The notes under the pieces are model-generated. The model was not told the DNA's origin. It was given only the letters and a program-made list of their open reading frames with translations, and searched no databases. A program made the translations under genes and the position numbers. This document shows, in pieces, positions 12,480-23,569 of a stretch of 64,000 nucleotides of DNA. Every line of letters begins with the position of its first letter. Within the stretch, counting starts at the first letter, position 1. The DNA comes from Heterobilharzia americana (Eukaryota > Platyhelminthes > Trematoda > Strigeidida > Schistosomatidae). Location of the stretch: the NCBI GenBank assembly GCA_944470555.2, contig OX104127.1, positions 45,932,934-45,996,933 on the forward strand. Reading direction: 5' to 3'.

Positions 12480-13600
12480 ACGCAAGACCGTTGCTCAAAT
12501 GCGAGGCGAATCGGGGGGGGGGGAAACTTGTGGTAAAACGTGGGGAGCAGAGGGCAAAACTCGGAGCCATGAAATAAAGTGCGCGATATTTAATGAGGAA
12601 ATGGAGGTCGGAACGCGGGGGTGAAAAAAGTCAAGCAAAACCTGGAAAAGTGTGGCGAAATTGCATGTTTATCCTCGAGTTTCATTACAATCAACAGCCT
12701 CTCCCCTTGTTTTGCCCCGCGTGAATATTGTTTGTCGTAATGCTGGTTCAGTAACGTTATAGAAGGCTTGATTACACGACGTATATGATCGCAACTTAGT
12801 CTCTTCAAGTGGTTTCAAAATGTTTCACCAGAACAAGTGTGGTTCTACGAAAACGTGCGGTGGAGGTATATCAAAACTCATTGGAGTTCATCTAATTATC
12901 CGTGTGTCATATGTTATCATTACGATATAGGCTGTATCATTGTTGAGTACCGTCTCAACCATTAAGACACATTTGAATTCACTTACATCGCCAATATTTA
13001 CTTGATTCTTGATCGGAGCTATTCTGAGTTACCAGACTCACTGGCAAAGTCACGGAACTTGCTGCTTCCATAATGGGTTGTTCATTGTCTGTTGCCTGCT
13101 GTGATTTTGACTCTTGTGACTGCATCTTTCCGTGTTCTTTTGGTCACAACAACCTAGTCAGTTTTTCAACTAGTTTTGATGCCACATACCACAATAAACC
13201 TAGTATGTATGAAACTCAGAAACATTGATCAGGTCAATGTATTATGCGTGTTCTGCAGAAATAAATTCCAAACTGCAGAAAAATGCTTTTACATACCAAT
13301 CTAAGAAGACCATACACAAGAGTTTTACATATGACTATATAAACAAACTCAGATGCATGTTACGGAGCACCTAATAGAAAAATTTGGAAACAATTCTCTG
13401 GATGACAACTGATGCTGTTACATGCTTAAATTTTATTTTAATATTTACTTGCCTTATGAAAGATTTTTTTCTAAGGTGTGACAGACTTTCTTCTCCCCAT
13501 TTAAAAGGACTGCGAAGAGAAAAAGATAATGCTGATGTTAAGCAAATTAACTGCCTAATCAGGTCTAAAATAACACGCTAAAATTTAATGTATAATCAGA
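12480..13600. other. No recognised gene; G11 tract at left
   Basis: A run of eleven G occurs at 12513-12523 followed by AAA, resembling a polypurine tract, but I could not define LTRs around it. The 65- and 72-codon frames here are not recognised. Confidence 0.35.
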
Positions 13601-13675
13601 ACAATGTGTCATATGAAAACCCTCTTAGTATACGAAAGCGTTTTATTTATCTTAATGGCGTGAGAATAGTCAGAA

Positions 13676-14435
13676 ATGAAACCTGCAAACATCTCTGCAT
13701 TAAGAAAGCCATCCAAGTATGTCACGCGAAGAGTGACTTGGAGGAAACATGAAGACAAAAAAAGTGGTAAATACCAGTACAATAACTATCAACCAGTTGA
13801 AAAACTCGACACAGGCGACACCTCAATGCAGATACACAACACTATCAAAGACGTCAGAATCACTTGCTCCAAGAGTTTGACTTTTACGCAAACTCAATAG
13901 TTTTCGAAGGCAGAAGACTCAAAGATCTTCTACATAGAAACATATTCACACCTGAGGCATAACTTATACTGCACAAAGTTATGGTTCGCCCAATATTAGA
14001 GTACTGCACAGTTATCTATAGCCGCATGAAAGTTTCTGAGAGAATTCGAGTAGAGAACATTCAACGAAACTTGACTTGGCGCCCACTAACACATAACAAA
14101 GGACTTTCTTACGAAGTAAGGTGCGAAAACTGGAACCAGAATCACTCTGGCTGAGACACCTGAAGCTCAACCTAACCTTTCTGTTTCGTCCCTTTTCCGG
14201 AAAACCTAAAACGAACTGTGCCATTACTTTTAAATCAACACCAGCATGTAGTCTGCGTAACGGCGACCGCAACATTCCAATAAACAGGTGTCGCTTAAAA
14301 CTCCGATGTAGGTTTTTCATAACGCAACACAGTACGCTGTGGAACAAACTTCCTGCTCCCATACGGGCATGTCGATCTCTCGGCCAGTTTCAATGGTTAT
14401 TTAGTGAGTTACTCCTATCTAACGACTCTCACTAA
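13676..14435 (+). pseudogene. LINE ORF2 C-terminal relic
   Basis: The frame 13676-13900 ends in KDVRITCSKSLTFTQ, like the NDLGVxxSxxLTF stretch of LINE RTs. From 13981 the text reads MVRPILEYCTVIYS and then ERIRVENIQRNLTW, the conserved LEYCxxxW...LExVQRxxT block after the RT. The frame 14121-14435 reads SLWLRHLKLNLTFLFR and, later, RFFITQHSTLWNKLPAPIR with SLGQFQWLF, equivalent to the RRxRGDLI...FFxRxxxxWNxLPxxV...FK end of CR1/jockey ORF2. Three frames are needed, so it is broken. It differs from the family at 20-27 kb. Confidence 0.7.
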
Positions 14436-14949
14436 TTCGTTGACGGCCAAATCACAAACGGTAACGCTGTGTACAACGGAGTAGACTCAAGGGAGACTAA
14501 CGGCAATGACAAAAGTATACAATACCGAAAACTAAACGCATAGGTCAAGGTAAAATCTTATTTTTAATAAAACTGGCCAAGAGTAAACAGGAAGCGGAGT
14601 GTGATACGATTTGCAACAGTTAACTCCGTAGTCACTCTCGCGTAACATTCACTTCTTCGTAACCTAACTGATCTCTCGACCTAACACCTGGTCCTTTAAA
14701 TTCTTCCCTTGAAATAGTCTCTCTACCCCTGACTGATAAGTGAGCTGTTTGTCGGTGGATGTTTTCAGCGTGTAGCATGTTTCGTTATTTGCCCTTTGTT
14801 ATCAGTACTTACATGTAAGTACTCTGCACTTCCATTTTGCTTCTGTAGCCCTGATACGGTAACACTCAACAGGCACCACCATGATCATCCTTCCTCACAT
14901 TGACGTGATTATGAGCAATACCCAGTCAAACACCAATGCGGAAGTAATG

Positions 14950-15420
14950 CGTGTGGATGCTAAAATAAGGTGTGTCAACGCATAGCATCTGAATGCGAAA
15001 ATAATGCTGAAATGAGATAATTAAGCGGATTTTTACGGACTGCCCCCATAATTCACGCACTTGCAGAATAATTTCAGCGTGCATGCATGAATCCCGCTTT
15101 ATTTCCGCACAATCCCTGCTTTTTCAGCACCCACCGCTGCATTTAAGCATAATTCCAGCATCATTTCCGCGGGGCAGGGAAATAATTTGTAATAGTTTCC
15201 TACCCCTAACCTATCGACCGGAATATTGTGGCTATTCACCCAACTATTTAAGCGATGACCACTTTATTTACGCTGAATACCAGCCTTACATCCGCGTTGA
15301 CCGCTTTATTAAAGCACTACTGCTACCTAAATTAAGCACCGTTTCGACACTCAACCTTTTATGGACGCAAAGTTTCAGCTTTCTCTGGTTTATTTACGCA
15401 ACATATCGCATGGCTTTCAA
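14950..15420. repeat. Imperfect inverted-repeat region, possible MITE relic
   Basis: The block around 14995-15016 (gcgaaaataatgctgaaatg) and the block around 15142-15172 are imperfect reverse complements (about 17 of 22 positions). Similar motifs built from GCTTTATTTCCGC recur to about 15320. The 137-codon frame 15083-15496 has no known domain and may be fortuitous. I cannot assign a family. Confidence 0.3.
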
Positions 15421-15827
15421 ACATTTCTCAGAGAAAGGCAAAAGTTCACGCAATACTAGGAAATTTATATTTTTGAAATTGATTACAAATAACTGATTTT
15501 AGTTTTCACGTCTCAGTCGTCTTCTATCTCGCAGTCATATGCTTTCTAGAAGATATGTAAATTAGTACCAAGCGATTTTGATAACGTTTTCAAATATAAT
15601 AGCAAAATAAACCCTAAACCTACCGGTTCCGTATGCTCTTCAGCATGGATGACAGTTGTCGGCTGTAAACATGGAAAAGTACAAATTAGTTCTCCCGGTT
15701 GGGATGAGATGATTAAAGGTTAACGGGATGTACAATATAACTTACTAATGCTTTCGGCCTAACACGCCTAACCACCCTGTCCCGTACATTTTGGAAGTAA
15801 GACTTGGTAGTTGCATCCATGATGCCT

Positions 15828-17041
15828 TTAATTTCCCGTCGAGATATGAGTGGCCCAGAGAATATGGGTGTGATAACAGCTAATTATAGGATAGTGATTA
15901 GCGTGAGTCTTACATCTCATGATTTTATCAAAGTTGGAGCTGATGATCCCAGCCTTTCTTGAAGTTTCAAGCACGGTAAACTGCATGCCGAGATCCGGTT
16001 TCAAGACACTGCTCATCATCACTTTCAAAGATGACTTCGGCTTATCTTGCACTTTGGCAATCATCTTCGCCGTTTGCAGTTTTAGAACTCGTCGACTGTA
16101 ACTCACAAACACCCCTCGGAAGTTTTCATCCTTCAAAGACGTTTCCAAAAATCCTAGCTGGTCCTCGGTTACCAATGGAAAGTGAATATGGAAGTGATTG
16201 ATTGAAATTGCGCTGGAGGATGCCGTTCTGTTAAGCGTCTCCGCAGAGAAAAGTGACAGAAGCTTCGTTACTACTTTCAAAGTTCCAGTTATTCCCTCTG
16301 AATGCCATAATGTGTTTGCTAATTAAAGCTTACGCATCATTTTTTGTTGCATTTTGATCATCTCTTTGACAGACGATTCAAGTCTCGGAGACCTAGGAGT
16401 GTTTGACGAAAACTGTTAGGCAAACTTACAGGCTGCGTAACTGGTCGTCATTTCTTGTTTGTGGTAGTACAGGCAAAGAAGCAGCAAACTTCCCTCCGCT
16501 CAACGCGCTGCAGAAACTTAGGCGATACTCTAACACTTACCTTGGGATGGGTGACAGAAGTGGCTCCATGTATGACGTCAATGGATATTTGCTCTTACTG
16601 CATCCCGTCTGCATTTCGGCCACATCGATCTCCATCGGGTTGTACAGGAAATCGGATGGCGGCTTGCGACATTCTCTGGAGAATTGTTAATGGCTGACAA
16701 TTTGTTTACCTCTCAGCCTTCTTCGCGTCTATTTGCACTGTATCGTCGGCCAAATTAGTTTCCCCAGGCCGACTGAAGGTGGTGAGCAGTTTCGGAAGCT
16801 TTTCAGTTTCTTCGAGGGATGCTGAGACGAATGTTACATTAAATCAGGACGTACAACAGTCGTGCAGTTTCTGGCACTTCTTAACAGACCAATCTTGACC
16901 GTCGAATTCGTCATCCACTAGACGTTTGATTTTAGCTCCGGAACTGTACATGCACAATCCATTTCGAATCATCCACGAACTGTGGAGGATGCATAAGACG
17001 TCTTCCGATGACTTGATCAAGATGTATTTCTTATTGTGCAA
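15828..17041 (-). pseudogene. Second gene of CACTA element, DUF4806-like C-terminus
   Basis: The N-terminal 65-codon frame (16844-17041) reads YILIKSSEDVLCILHSSWM and DDEFDGQDWSVKKCQKLH. This fits the short N-terminal module (a hydrophobic strand followed by W and a charged KxxKL motif) found in many invertebrate DUF4806 proteins. The C-terminal 150-codon frame (15828-16280) reads HFPLVTEDQLGFLETSLKDE and, later, VLKPDLGMQFTVLETSRKAG, which fits the FPLxTxxxLxxLExxLKD...LxxxLxxxFxxxGxxGK pattern of DUF4806. The stretch between them (16300-16840) is open only in pieces. The role of DUF4806 is unknown; its place next to a transposase suggests the second protein of the transposon. A host gene swept into the element cannot be excluded. 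Confidence 0.65.
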
Positions 17042-17346
17042 GTCCTGTATAAATGGAAATTATTGAATTATGAAAGACGTTACCTTAATAGTGACGATCA
17101 TAGGTTAACCAGTAGTAATAGGGAGCCGCGAATTCCAAGTGTTTAGAAGGCTACCACCTAAACCTGGATGCTGGCCAATTTGAGGCCTAAAGGGATTGTA
17201 ACCTCGTAATTTGGTTTTCGGACGGCAATACGCTTGCAGGTGATCGCCGTCACAAGTATCCAGAATGATTCACGACTCACTGTGGAACACCTAAATATAT
17301 ATACATTACTTGAGGGAAAAGGAACGACGACGTCATCCTGGAAGTC

Positions 17347-18671
17347 CTAAGACGGCCTAGAGCGCATTAACCCAGTTTTAGCCAATTCTGCTATCGTTCT
17401 AGGCCTCCCTAGACTAGTGACAACGTTTTCAGGTACGCATGCAGAGAAAGTGGTACTGAGATATTCTACTTTCTCATTACTGAAGTTGAAGATGGGTCCT
17501 AATTCTTGTTTGTAATACATAAAAGTTTGATTAATCTCCCCTTGTGAGAAGATGTTATCGGGGTAACGCTGCGCAGCTTGTCTGGCTGTTGCGTAACCTG
17601 AATGGATTGAAGACCTAATAGTCCACATATAAGATTCAAAAGGGAAGGCGCTAAATGATTCTAAAGTCCCGCGCAGTTCAACGTCGTCAGCAGTATGCTT
17701 CAGTGAATGCACATTGTATACAAGGTGTTCACTACCCTAACAGTGTTCATATTCAAGAAGGAAGTCGTTCAAGTCATTCTTAGCCCCTTTCCAATAAGGC
17801 CGATACAACCTAGGACTGGACAACAAGTAAACGGCCAGTGACAACCCGCGGAAATTTAGATATAGAGGAAGAGGCAGAGACCTTTTAGAATCACCGGTCC
17901 TAAGTAAAGTAGAAAAAGACGGCACTCTGTTGCCTTCCATGAGGATACACCTGTTAATGAACGACATTTGTGCTGGAAGTCCATCGGCGTACGCTCCCGG
18001 CACCCCAGTAGACCACCACTGATATCACTTAAAACCTTAGCCTTCATCTTACCTTCCCGACGGTTAGCTAAATGCTGCCATAGGGAAATCAACTTCTTCA
18101 CCACACCCAGGTAAATAATATGCATGTGTTCCAAGGGGAAGGACCTAATCATGTCCAATGGTAAATCCTCAAAGGAACTTCTACCATGATGATGCCCGTC
18201 GTAGCCTCGAGCACGAAAGGAGGCATCAGTTCTTAGTCGGAACTCCCCGTTAGGGTATGACATCCCACCATCTGAAAGGCAAGCAAACAACTAAGCACTT
18301 GTCACGACCTTTGGACCCGTTGTGGCCTATAGTGCGTTTTAAATCTGAGCGTGCAGGAGTATCACAAACAACTGAAGCAACTCTAATTTTTATAAAAGTT
18401 TTTGTCTCTTCTACAAACAGTCCAACAGTCAGTAGTTCCTTAAGTTCAGTTACTAAATCCTGAGCCATTTCGTTAAATCAGTCGGTTTCTTAAAACCTCT
18501 ATAAACACCCGCTAAGAAAACTTCACTCAAACGAGGTTTGTGAATTCTACCAAGGGACGGCCACAATTGCTGACTTGACCTCTTAGCTGAGGACAACCTA
18601 TCGTAATTCACTTGTATTTCAACCTGATTTGTCGGCTGATATTCATTCCATCCGACTAGGAGACGCTTCAA
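17347..18671 (-). pseudogene. CACTA (TNP2-like) transposase with DUF4218-like end
   Basis: Reading right to left: GVYRGFKKPTDLTKWL (18453-18671); VASVVCDTPARSDLKRTIGH with GRDKCL (18250-18468), the CDxPARxxxKxxxxHxGxxxCxxC signature with a conserved acidic residue; RTDASFRARGYDGHHHGRSS and SFEDLPLDMIRSFPLEHMH (17856-18290), the LRTDxSFRxxxxxxHHxGxSP...DMVxxFPLDxMHxxxLG signature; then YWKGAKNDLNDFLLEY, and finally MHSLKHTADDVELRGTLESF (17347-17712), the HLxDDVxxxGxLxxFSAFxFE start of DUF4218. At least three frame changes are needed. Normal transposases of this type are much longer, so the N-terminus is missing or unrecognised. Confidence 0.85.
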
Positions 18672-18699
18672 ATTGTATTCTAAACCGATGTGGTAATGT

Positions 18700-18790
18700 G
18701 CATAAATTATAATTTATGCTCGAAACGTAATCAAGTAAATAATACTGTATCGCTGTGCGCTATATATCAAATCAACAAATCTAATATGGA
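18700..18790 (+). repeat. Hairpin plus CGAAACGTAAT repeat, shared with 39526-39608
   Basis: A perfect 20-base palindrome (18700-18719) is followed by CGAAACGTAAT and AGTAAA, then about 60 bases resembling those after 39541. A stem-loop directly followed by GAAAC is the layout of stem II and the 3' core strand of a hammerhead ribozyme, but the CTGATGA strand is not intact here. Treated as a dispersed repeat with a possible decayed ribozyme core. Confidence 0.35.
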
Positions 18791-18915
18791 ATTACATTCT
18801 ATCACGGTGCCCAAGCTTTACCCATTATATCCTTCCCCCATGACTATATAAAGCGTGATTACCACTATAGCAAAATCTATGGGTTTTATTTGAATGTTTA
18901 TAGCCTTGTCAAACT

Positions 18916-19562
18916 TCAGTACATAGGTTTTCTACACGTAAGCGAGTACCTGGTCCAAAATCCCCTATTCTCTGTATTCCATATTGATATCTTCGGCTTC
19001 AGTTTAGTTTCCACTACTTTCGTATGAACCTTCATTTCCTTTCCCGTAAGCTTACCTCTAAACAGTTGATTTTGGATACTTCTTCGAGTAAGTTTTGTAG
19101 TCAGTACAAAGAACTCACCTAGATGTATCACGGTTGATCTACTTCTACTCGTGTGCTCCTGTCTGGAATTTTACCTGCCGCTCGCTTTTGTAACTCATTT
19201 TTCGGGTCTGCCTAACCAGCCCTTCATCCATACGGGATCCCGGTAATCGCATTTGTCAGTGTGCACCATGCCGTCAAAACTCTATGACGAACACACACGA
19301 CCCAAGGGCATGAATGTGCTACCTACTCACCTTTAAGAACATTGGAAGATCCAAACAACAGGCGAAAGATTCCTAATTTTTTGGTTGTTTTTCTTTCATT
19401 TTGATGAGCACTGATGCTGATGTTTTCCCCTTTATTGTTTTCTGTTGGCTGAGCAATAATCTTCTTTCTGTACACGCGGCTCTTTTGTGCCTTGTATTTC
19501 GGTATCTTTTGTATTAGTTGACACTGTATATGACAGTCATTTCTCATTACCGGCGTGATCAT
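18916..19562. other. No recognised gene
   Basis: Minus-strand frames of 71 and 79 codons are basic and lysine-rich. They could belong to the missing N-terminal part of the CACTA transposase upstream of 18671, but no motif shows it. Confidence 0.3.
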
Positions 19563-19589
19563 ACCTGTAAACTGGTTTGTATTGGTGTA

Positions 19590-19915
19590 ACGTATGTGGT
19601 ATGACGCGTATTATTTTTGTCATTATCTTCTGTGAACACCTAATGAACAATCTGAACCTCCCTACTTGGTCTTGTCGCAGATTGAGGGGAAACCTAGCCA
19701 TGAGATACTGGATTCCCGGAAATGACTTCGGACCTGATCCGTCTTTTCTTTTCCTTCCTACTGGGTAAGGCACAGAATGAACATAGGCCCTACAGATTCT
19801 GTTTCTCACGTCGAGTATTCAACGCCTGGAATCGACTCCCAGAATAAGTGGTGCCGAACCATCAACTGTTGTTGTTGGTTCCAAGGAGCGTTTTGAATAA
19901 CATCGTGCTTTGTTC
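19590..19915 (+). pseudogene. LINE ORF2 C-terminal relic (third LINE family)
   Basis: The frame 19577-19768 reads LNLPTWSCRRLRGNLAMRYW followed by NDFGPDPSFLFL, matching the LNLxxLExRRxRGDLIxxYxIxxxxDF end of CR1/jockey-type ORF2. In another frame about 30 bases further on the text reads SRRVFNAWNRLPE followed by a stop, equivalent to FSxRVxxxWNxLPxxVV. The wording differs from the 20-27 kb elements, so it is a separate family or an old copy. Only this end survives. Confidence 0.65.
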
Positions 19916-20449
19916 ATCTCCAGTCTAGTGTCATTACTACGGTGTTTATCACCGAAAAACTGCTGTCAACCATATTGTAACAGTGAACATAATTCAGTTG
20001 GTCAACTGGACGAGTGAATCGCTACCTACAACGACGCAATTATCTTCTGAACTCCAAAGATACTTCCTGCTGTTGGTTCGTAGTCGTCTGAAGCGTTCAG
20101 CTGCCACAGTTTGAGGCTCTCTTTTGAGACCATTCACCAAGGAATATCTTTCTTGGTCATTGCATGAGCACATGGAGTGTTCGGTAGAAGTTGCTGGAAA
20201 CCTGGTACCAAGTTCCTGTAGGTAAGCTATCTACTTTACGCTTTATTCACCTCCTACTTCACATCATTTGTATATCAACTCACTTAACTACGATGGTACA
20301 AAATATCAGTTCGCAACCCCTTAATCGTATAACGAGGTCTGCAGGAGGACTGAATCTAGCCTGTGCAGGAAAGATGGGCGCATTAACACCCCCACCGTCT
20401 AAGACCCCCACAGCACTGTCACACTAGGCACAGCATTCGTCAAAACTGG

Positions 20450-21665
20450 CTGACCCCTGTAGTATGGGTGGCAGTAACACTTCCCCAATCATACCTTTAG
20501 TGAAAAACAAAGCGTGGGCGAAACGCGCTACCTTTGACATCGCCTTACAGAAAGCAAGCCACTCTGTCGTCAACAAAGAGCAGACCTCCAACGACTGTGG
20601 TGTTTGCAAAGAACCGGTTTAGCAGGTCCAGAAAGCCGTTGCTTGCAACGTCCGTCTTAGACGGGTACATAGTGACTATGATAATGGTTTACCAGGTCAG
20701 TACTACAGCTTTATGAGGAAGTACTCTTGTGCATGAGCGTCGGAAATCGCCTGCTATCACCACCGGCAAACTCGAAAACCTGGTACAGTCAAAAATGTTG
20801 CAGAGGACGAGCTGTAATAATCTTCCCTCAGATCGTGGTCAAGCTCCATAAGTGTGCAAAAATGCTATCCCTAGAGACAGGAAGAAATAGGCTCCTACTC
20901 CAAGTGGGGCACCGCAAAAGTCTTTGCTTGTATCATTGAAACTCAGACGATCTGATGGAGCTGAACAACCTCTGAAAATAGGTTGCGCTGGGAACTGATG
21001 AACGGGAGTGAATAGGGCAAAGGGTAGACCGAAAGCATTGGCTACCAAGCCCGATACTCCGCACTCACAGGACAAGAGAACGGATTCCACTATTCCGTTC
21101 AATGTCCCTATGCCAGTAGACTCGCCCTTAGGAAAAAGAGACCAGTCTGACAAGGAGAAGTGGGACGACTACTGCAAAAAGTTGGGGATAGAAACCATCA
21201 CACACGGCTCATACCGGCTCTCCAGAGGGAGAGGGTAACCTAGAGACGAGCCCATACCTCCCAGGGTACCAAGAATGGCGGCAAAACAGCCGGAGAGCAT
21301 GCTGTTGCTGTCGCACCCACTGGACATTGCGGGATGTTGCTCCGCAAGGGTGAAACCAGACAAACCTTGGGTCACCAGAGTGGCGGAGAGAAAGTCCTCG
21401 CTTAGTGATCTGCACAAAGCTGCAACCATGCTGGTGCATGGAATACCCGAACTAGCGGGTGGATCCACAAGGTGTGAGACTTAGAAATTTGCCATACAGC
21501 AGCATAAGTAGGTTACCAAGACCTACGCGCCTGCAGAGCATTTCCTCATCAAGATTGCCACCTGTACGCTTTGACCGCAAAGCATTACTAGCAGAAGCCC
21601 ACACAGCATGGTACCATGTAAAGGACCACATAGGAGGTGCTATACGATGTTGCGAGAGTAAACCA
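20450..21665 (+). pseudogene. CR1-like LINE ORF1 relic (copy A)
   Basis: From about 20565 the text reads KEQTSNDCGVCKEPV, a stop, then QKAVACNV, which resembles the CxxC...AVxCxxC start of the PHD finger of CR1-type ORF1 proteins. Further on, KWDDYCKKLGIE with YRLSRGRG (21140-21235) and SSISRLPRPTRL with VRFDRKALLAEAHTAW and IRCCESKP (21500-21665) match the end of ORF1 in copy B. ORF1 proteins bind the element RNA. Broken in several frames. Confidence 0.55.
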
Positions 21666-21790
21666 TGAGCTGCCAGACCGGAAGATTGTAGGCAACCTCC
21701 GAGAACACTACAGACAGTACTGGTCAGGAAAGAACAAGCTAGTGAACTACCTGTAGGCACAACGAACAATACTACCACACTAGCTTTGGG

Positions 21791-22441
21791 ATGCCAAGAG
21801 GGACCAAAAAACGGAAGCCTGCCAGTCCACTAAGGACTGGCAGTCGGAATTCGATGCAACGGCACACTAGCCTGCAAACAAGTCTCCATGTCTCATTCAG
21901 CCCAGAACGCAGCTCCTTGACATGCTTCTGCAGCAGTGTAAGAGGTCTTAGGAGTAAACTACTAGGGCTAAAAACAATATGTCATGATATGCAAGCAGAT
22001 ATAATTCTCATCACGAAGACACGACTGTCAGCAGACATCCTTTCTCCAATCTTCAAGGGAGGAGACCGAGAAAACCCGTGTAACTACAGACCTGTAGCAT
22101 TACTCTCCATACTTTCCAGGGTGCTGGAAAGCCTGGTTGCAGATGTTGTTTGGGACTACCTGAGCAGAAACAACGACGTCCATCCCACCCAGCATAGTTA
22201 CAGAACCGAGTGGTCATGTGTCGCAAATTTGATGACCGTTTGGGATGACTGGACTACTAGATGGGGCAACAGACAGCCGGTCCGCTTTATCTTCTTCGAA
22301 CTGGCCAAAGCTTTCGATAGCGTCCCACACAGCATTATGCTCACCAGACTTGCGAAAGTGGGTATTGCTGAACCACTCTTGGCATGGTTTACAGCATGCC
22401 TAGAGGACAGGGAATTCTGCACTAAGGTAAACAGGATTTGA
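21791..22441 (+). pseudogene. Endonuclease-RT in-frame deletion fusion (copy A)
   Basis: This 216-codon frame contains the start of the APE endonuclease (SSVRGLRSKLLGLKTI, DIILITKTRLSADI) joined without a frame change at about 22040 to the RT (LSPIFKGGDRENPCNYRPVA). Compared with copy B about 1.35 kb, holding most of the endonuclease and the RT N-terminus, is deleted. RT motif A (FELAKAFDSVPHS) is intact. The frame ends at a TGA before motif B. The protein would lack all endonuclease catalytic residues after the first motif. Confidence 0.75.
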
Positions 22442-23376
22442 TCAACCTGGAGGAGTGCAAGAGCAGGAGTTTCTCAGAGAGCGATCCTTGGGCCACTCCT
22501 ATTTTACGATTCACAAATGACCTCCCCATTAAAATCTCCTAATCTATCCCCGTATTCGCTGACGACGTCAAAATATGGAGGACGATAGGTGACGAAGCGG
22601 ATCCTAGGACACTCCAAACGACCTGTTGCAGTTAAGGTCCTGGTCAGCTGCAATCGACTTAAGCTTTAACCTGGAGAAGTACAAGGTGGTGCATCTTCAC
22701 ACACTAGAGGCGATGAAAACCAGCTACGCTCTTAACAGGCGCGCAATCACCAAGGTATCTACAGAGAAGGACCTAAGACTAAACTTCTCTGACGCACCAG
22801 ATACAACTGGTAATTATAAGGGAATGGCAGAAAAAGCGAACGCCATTATGCACCTTCTGAGAAAGCAGCTTGAATTGTTAATCTCAGAATTACTACTCAT
22901 GTTATTCAAAACCTATGCTAGACTACACCTAGAGGTGTCCATCACGATCCCCCCCCACTACAAAAGAGAGACTCAAATACTCTCGAGAAGGTACAAAGAA
23001 GAGCAGCAAACTCGGTTGACGAACTAACAGGCAAAACAAATGCACAACACCTCAGACAACTCAGCTTGTTCACACTAAGTTATTGAAGGAAACGAGGTGA
23101 CCTGATTGTGGCCTACAAGGTAATTCACCAAGTGGACCACCCAACTAGGACAACGTTGCTAGTCCAAAATCGACAGTCCTGTGGGGACCCCACTCACATA
23201 CCTCACCATAGGGCAAAGATGAGAGTGAGATCTAACTTCCCCCACAGAGTATGTGCCTTACGGAAAGCTCTGCCGAAGGAAGTGGCCACAGCTACCTCAG
23301 CCAACTTCTTCAGGAGACTACTGGGTGAGTATGTGAGCGCAAATAGCTTACCACGAACATCTGTCGGTAGCAGCTG
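22442..23376 (+). pseudogene. RT motifs B-C and C-terminal domain (copy A)
   Basis: After the stop at 22441 the text continues with GVSQRAILGPLLF (motif B, G changed to R) and FADDVKIWR (motif C) in other frames. The frame 22626-23027 holds the RT thumb (LSFNLEKYKVVHLHTLEA, NRRAITKVSTEKDLRLNFS). The frame 23108-23377 holds the C-terminal end (SNFPHRVCALRKALPKE, ANFFRRLLGEYVSANSLPR). A run of seven C near 22952 lies close to one frameshift. Confidence 0.75.
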
Positions 23377-23569
23377 ATGATACGCCCTTCCACCTTTGTA
23401 TTCCCCAACCCTAGTATCCGCAGTAAGACGCATCTCTCCTACGTACTATTACCAGCCACATTGGTGTTTTCACAAGTATTTTTCACTCCTCCCTTTCTCG
23501 TTCCCCACTCACCCTGTTTCTATCGCTTTTTAGTAACGCTTGACACTTACTTGCAGGTGCCCACAAGAA

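Larger units (their letters stand above)
15828..18671 (-). mobile_element. CACTA-superfamily DNA transposon relic (SmTRC1-like)
   Basis: A minus-strand element with two consecutive coding regions: a TNP2-like transposase (17347-18671) and, downstream, a gene ending in a DUF4806-type domain (15828-17041). CACTA transposons with such transposases are known from schistosomes (SmTRC1). I did not find convincing CACTA-type terminal inverted repeats, so the ends given are the limits of recognisable coding sequence. Both genes are interrupted, so this copy is not autonomous. Confidence 0.75.
20200..23376 (+). mobile_element. CR1-like LINE, degraded copy A
   Basis: Plus-strand LINE of the same family as copy B, to which it is joined head to tail at about 23380-23560. 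Recognisable parts in order: ORF1 with a PHD-like zinc-finger relic and the RNA-binding end, the first ~40 residues of the APE endonuclease fused to RT, the RT palm with stops, and the C-terminal domain. Many stops and frameshifts. The 5' limit is uncertain. Confidence 0.75.

Noticed and set aside
15083..15496. 137-codon frame as a gene
   Set aside because: No domain; it overlaps repeated GCTTTATTTCCGC motifs and inverted repeats, so it is probably fortuitous.
23377..23569. ATG at 23377 as the start of ORF1 of LINE copy B
   Set aside because: It lies in the 3' end of copy A; no ORF1 similarity is seen before about 23680.
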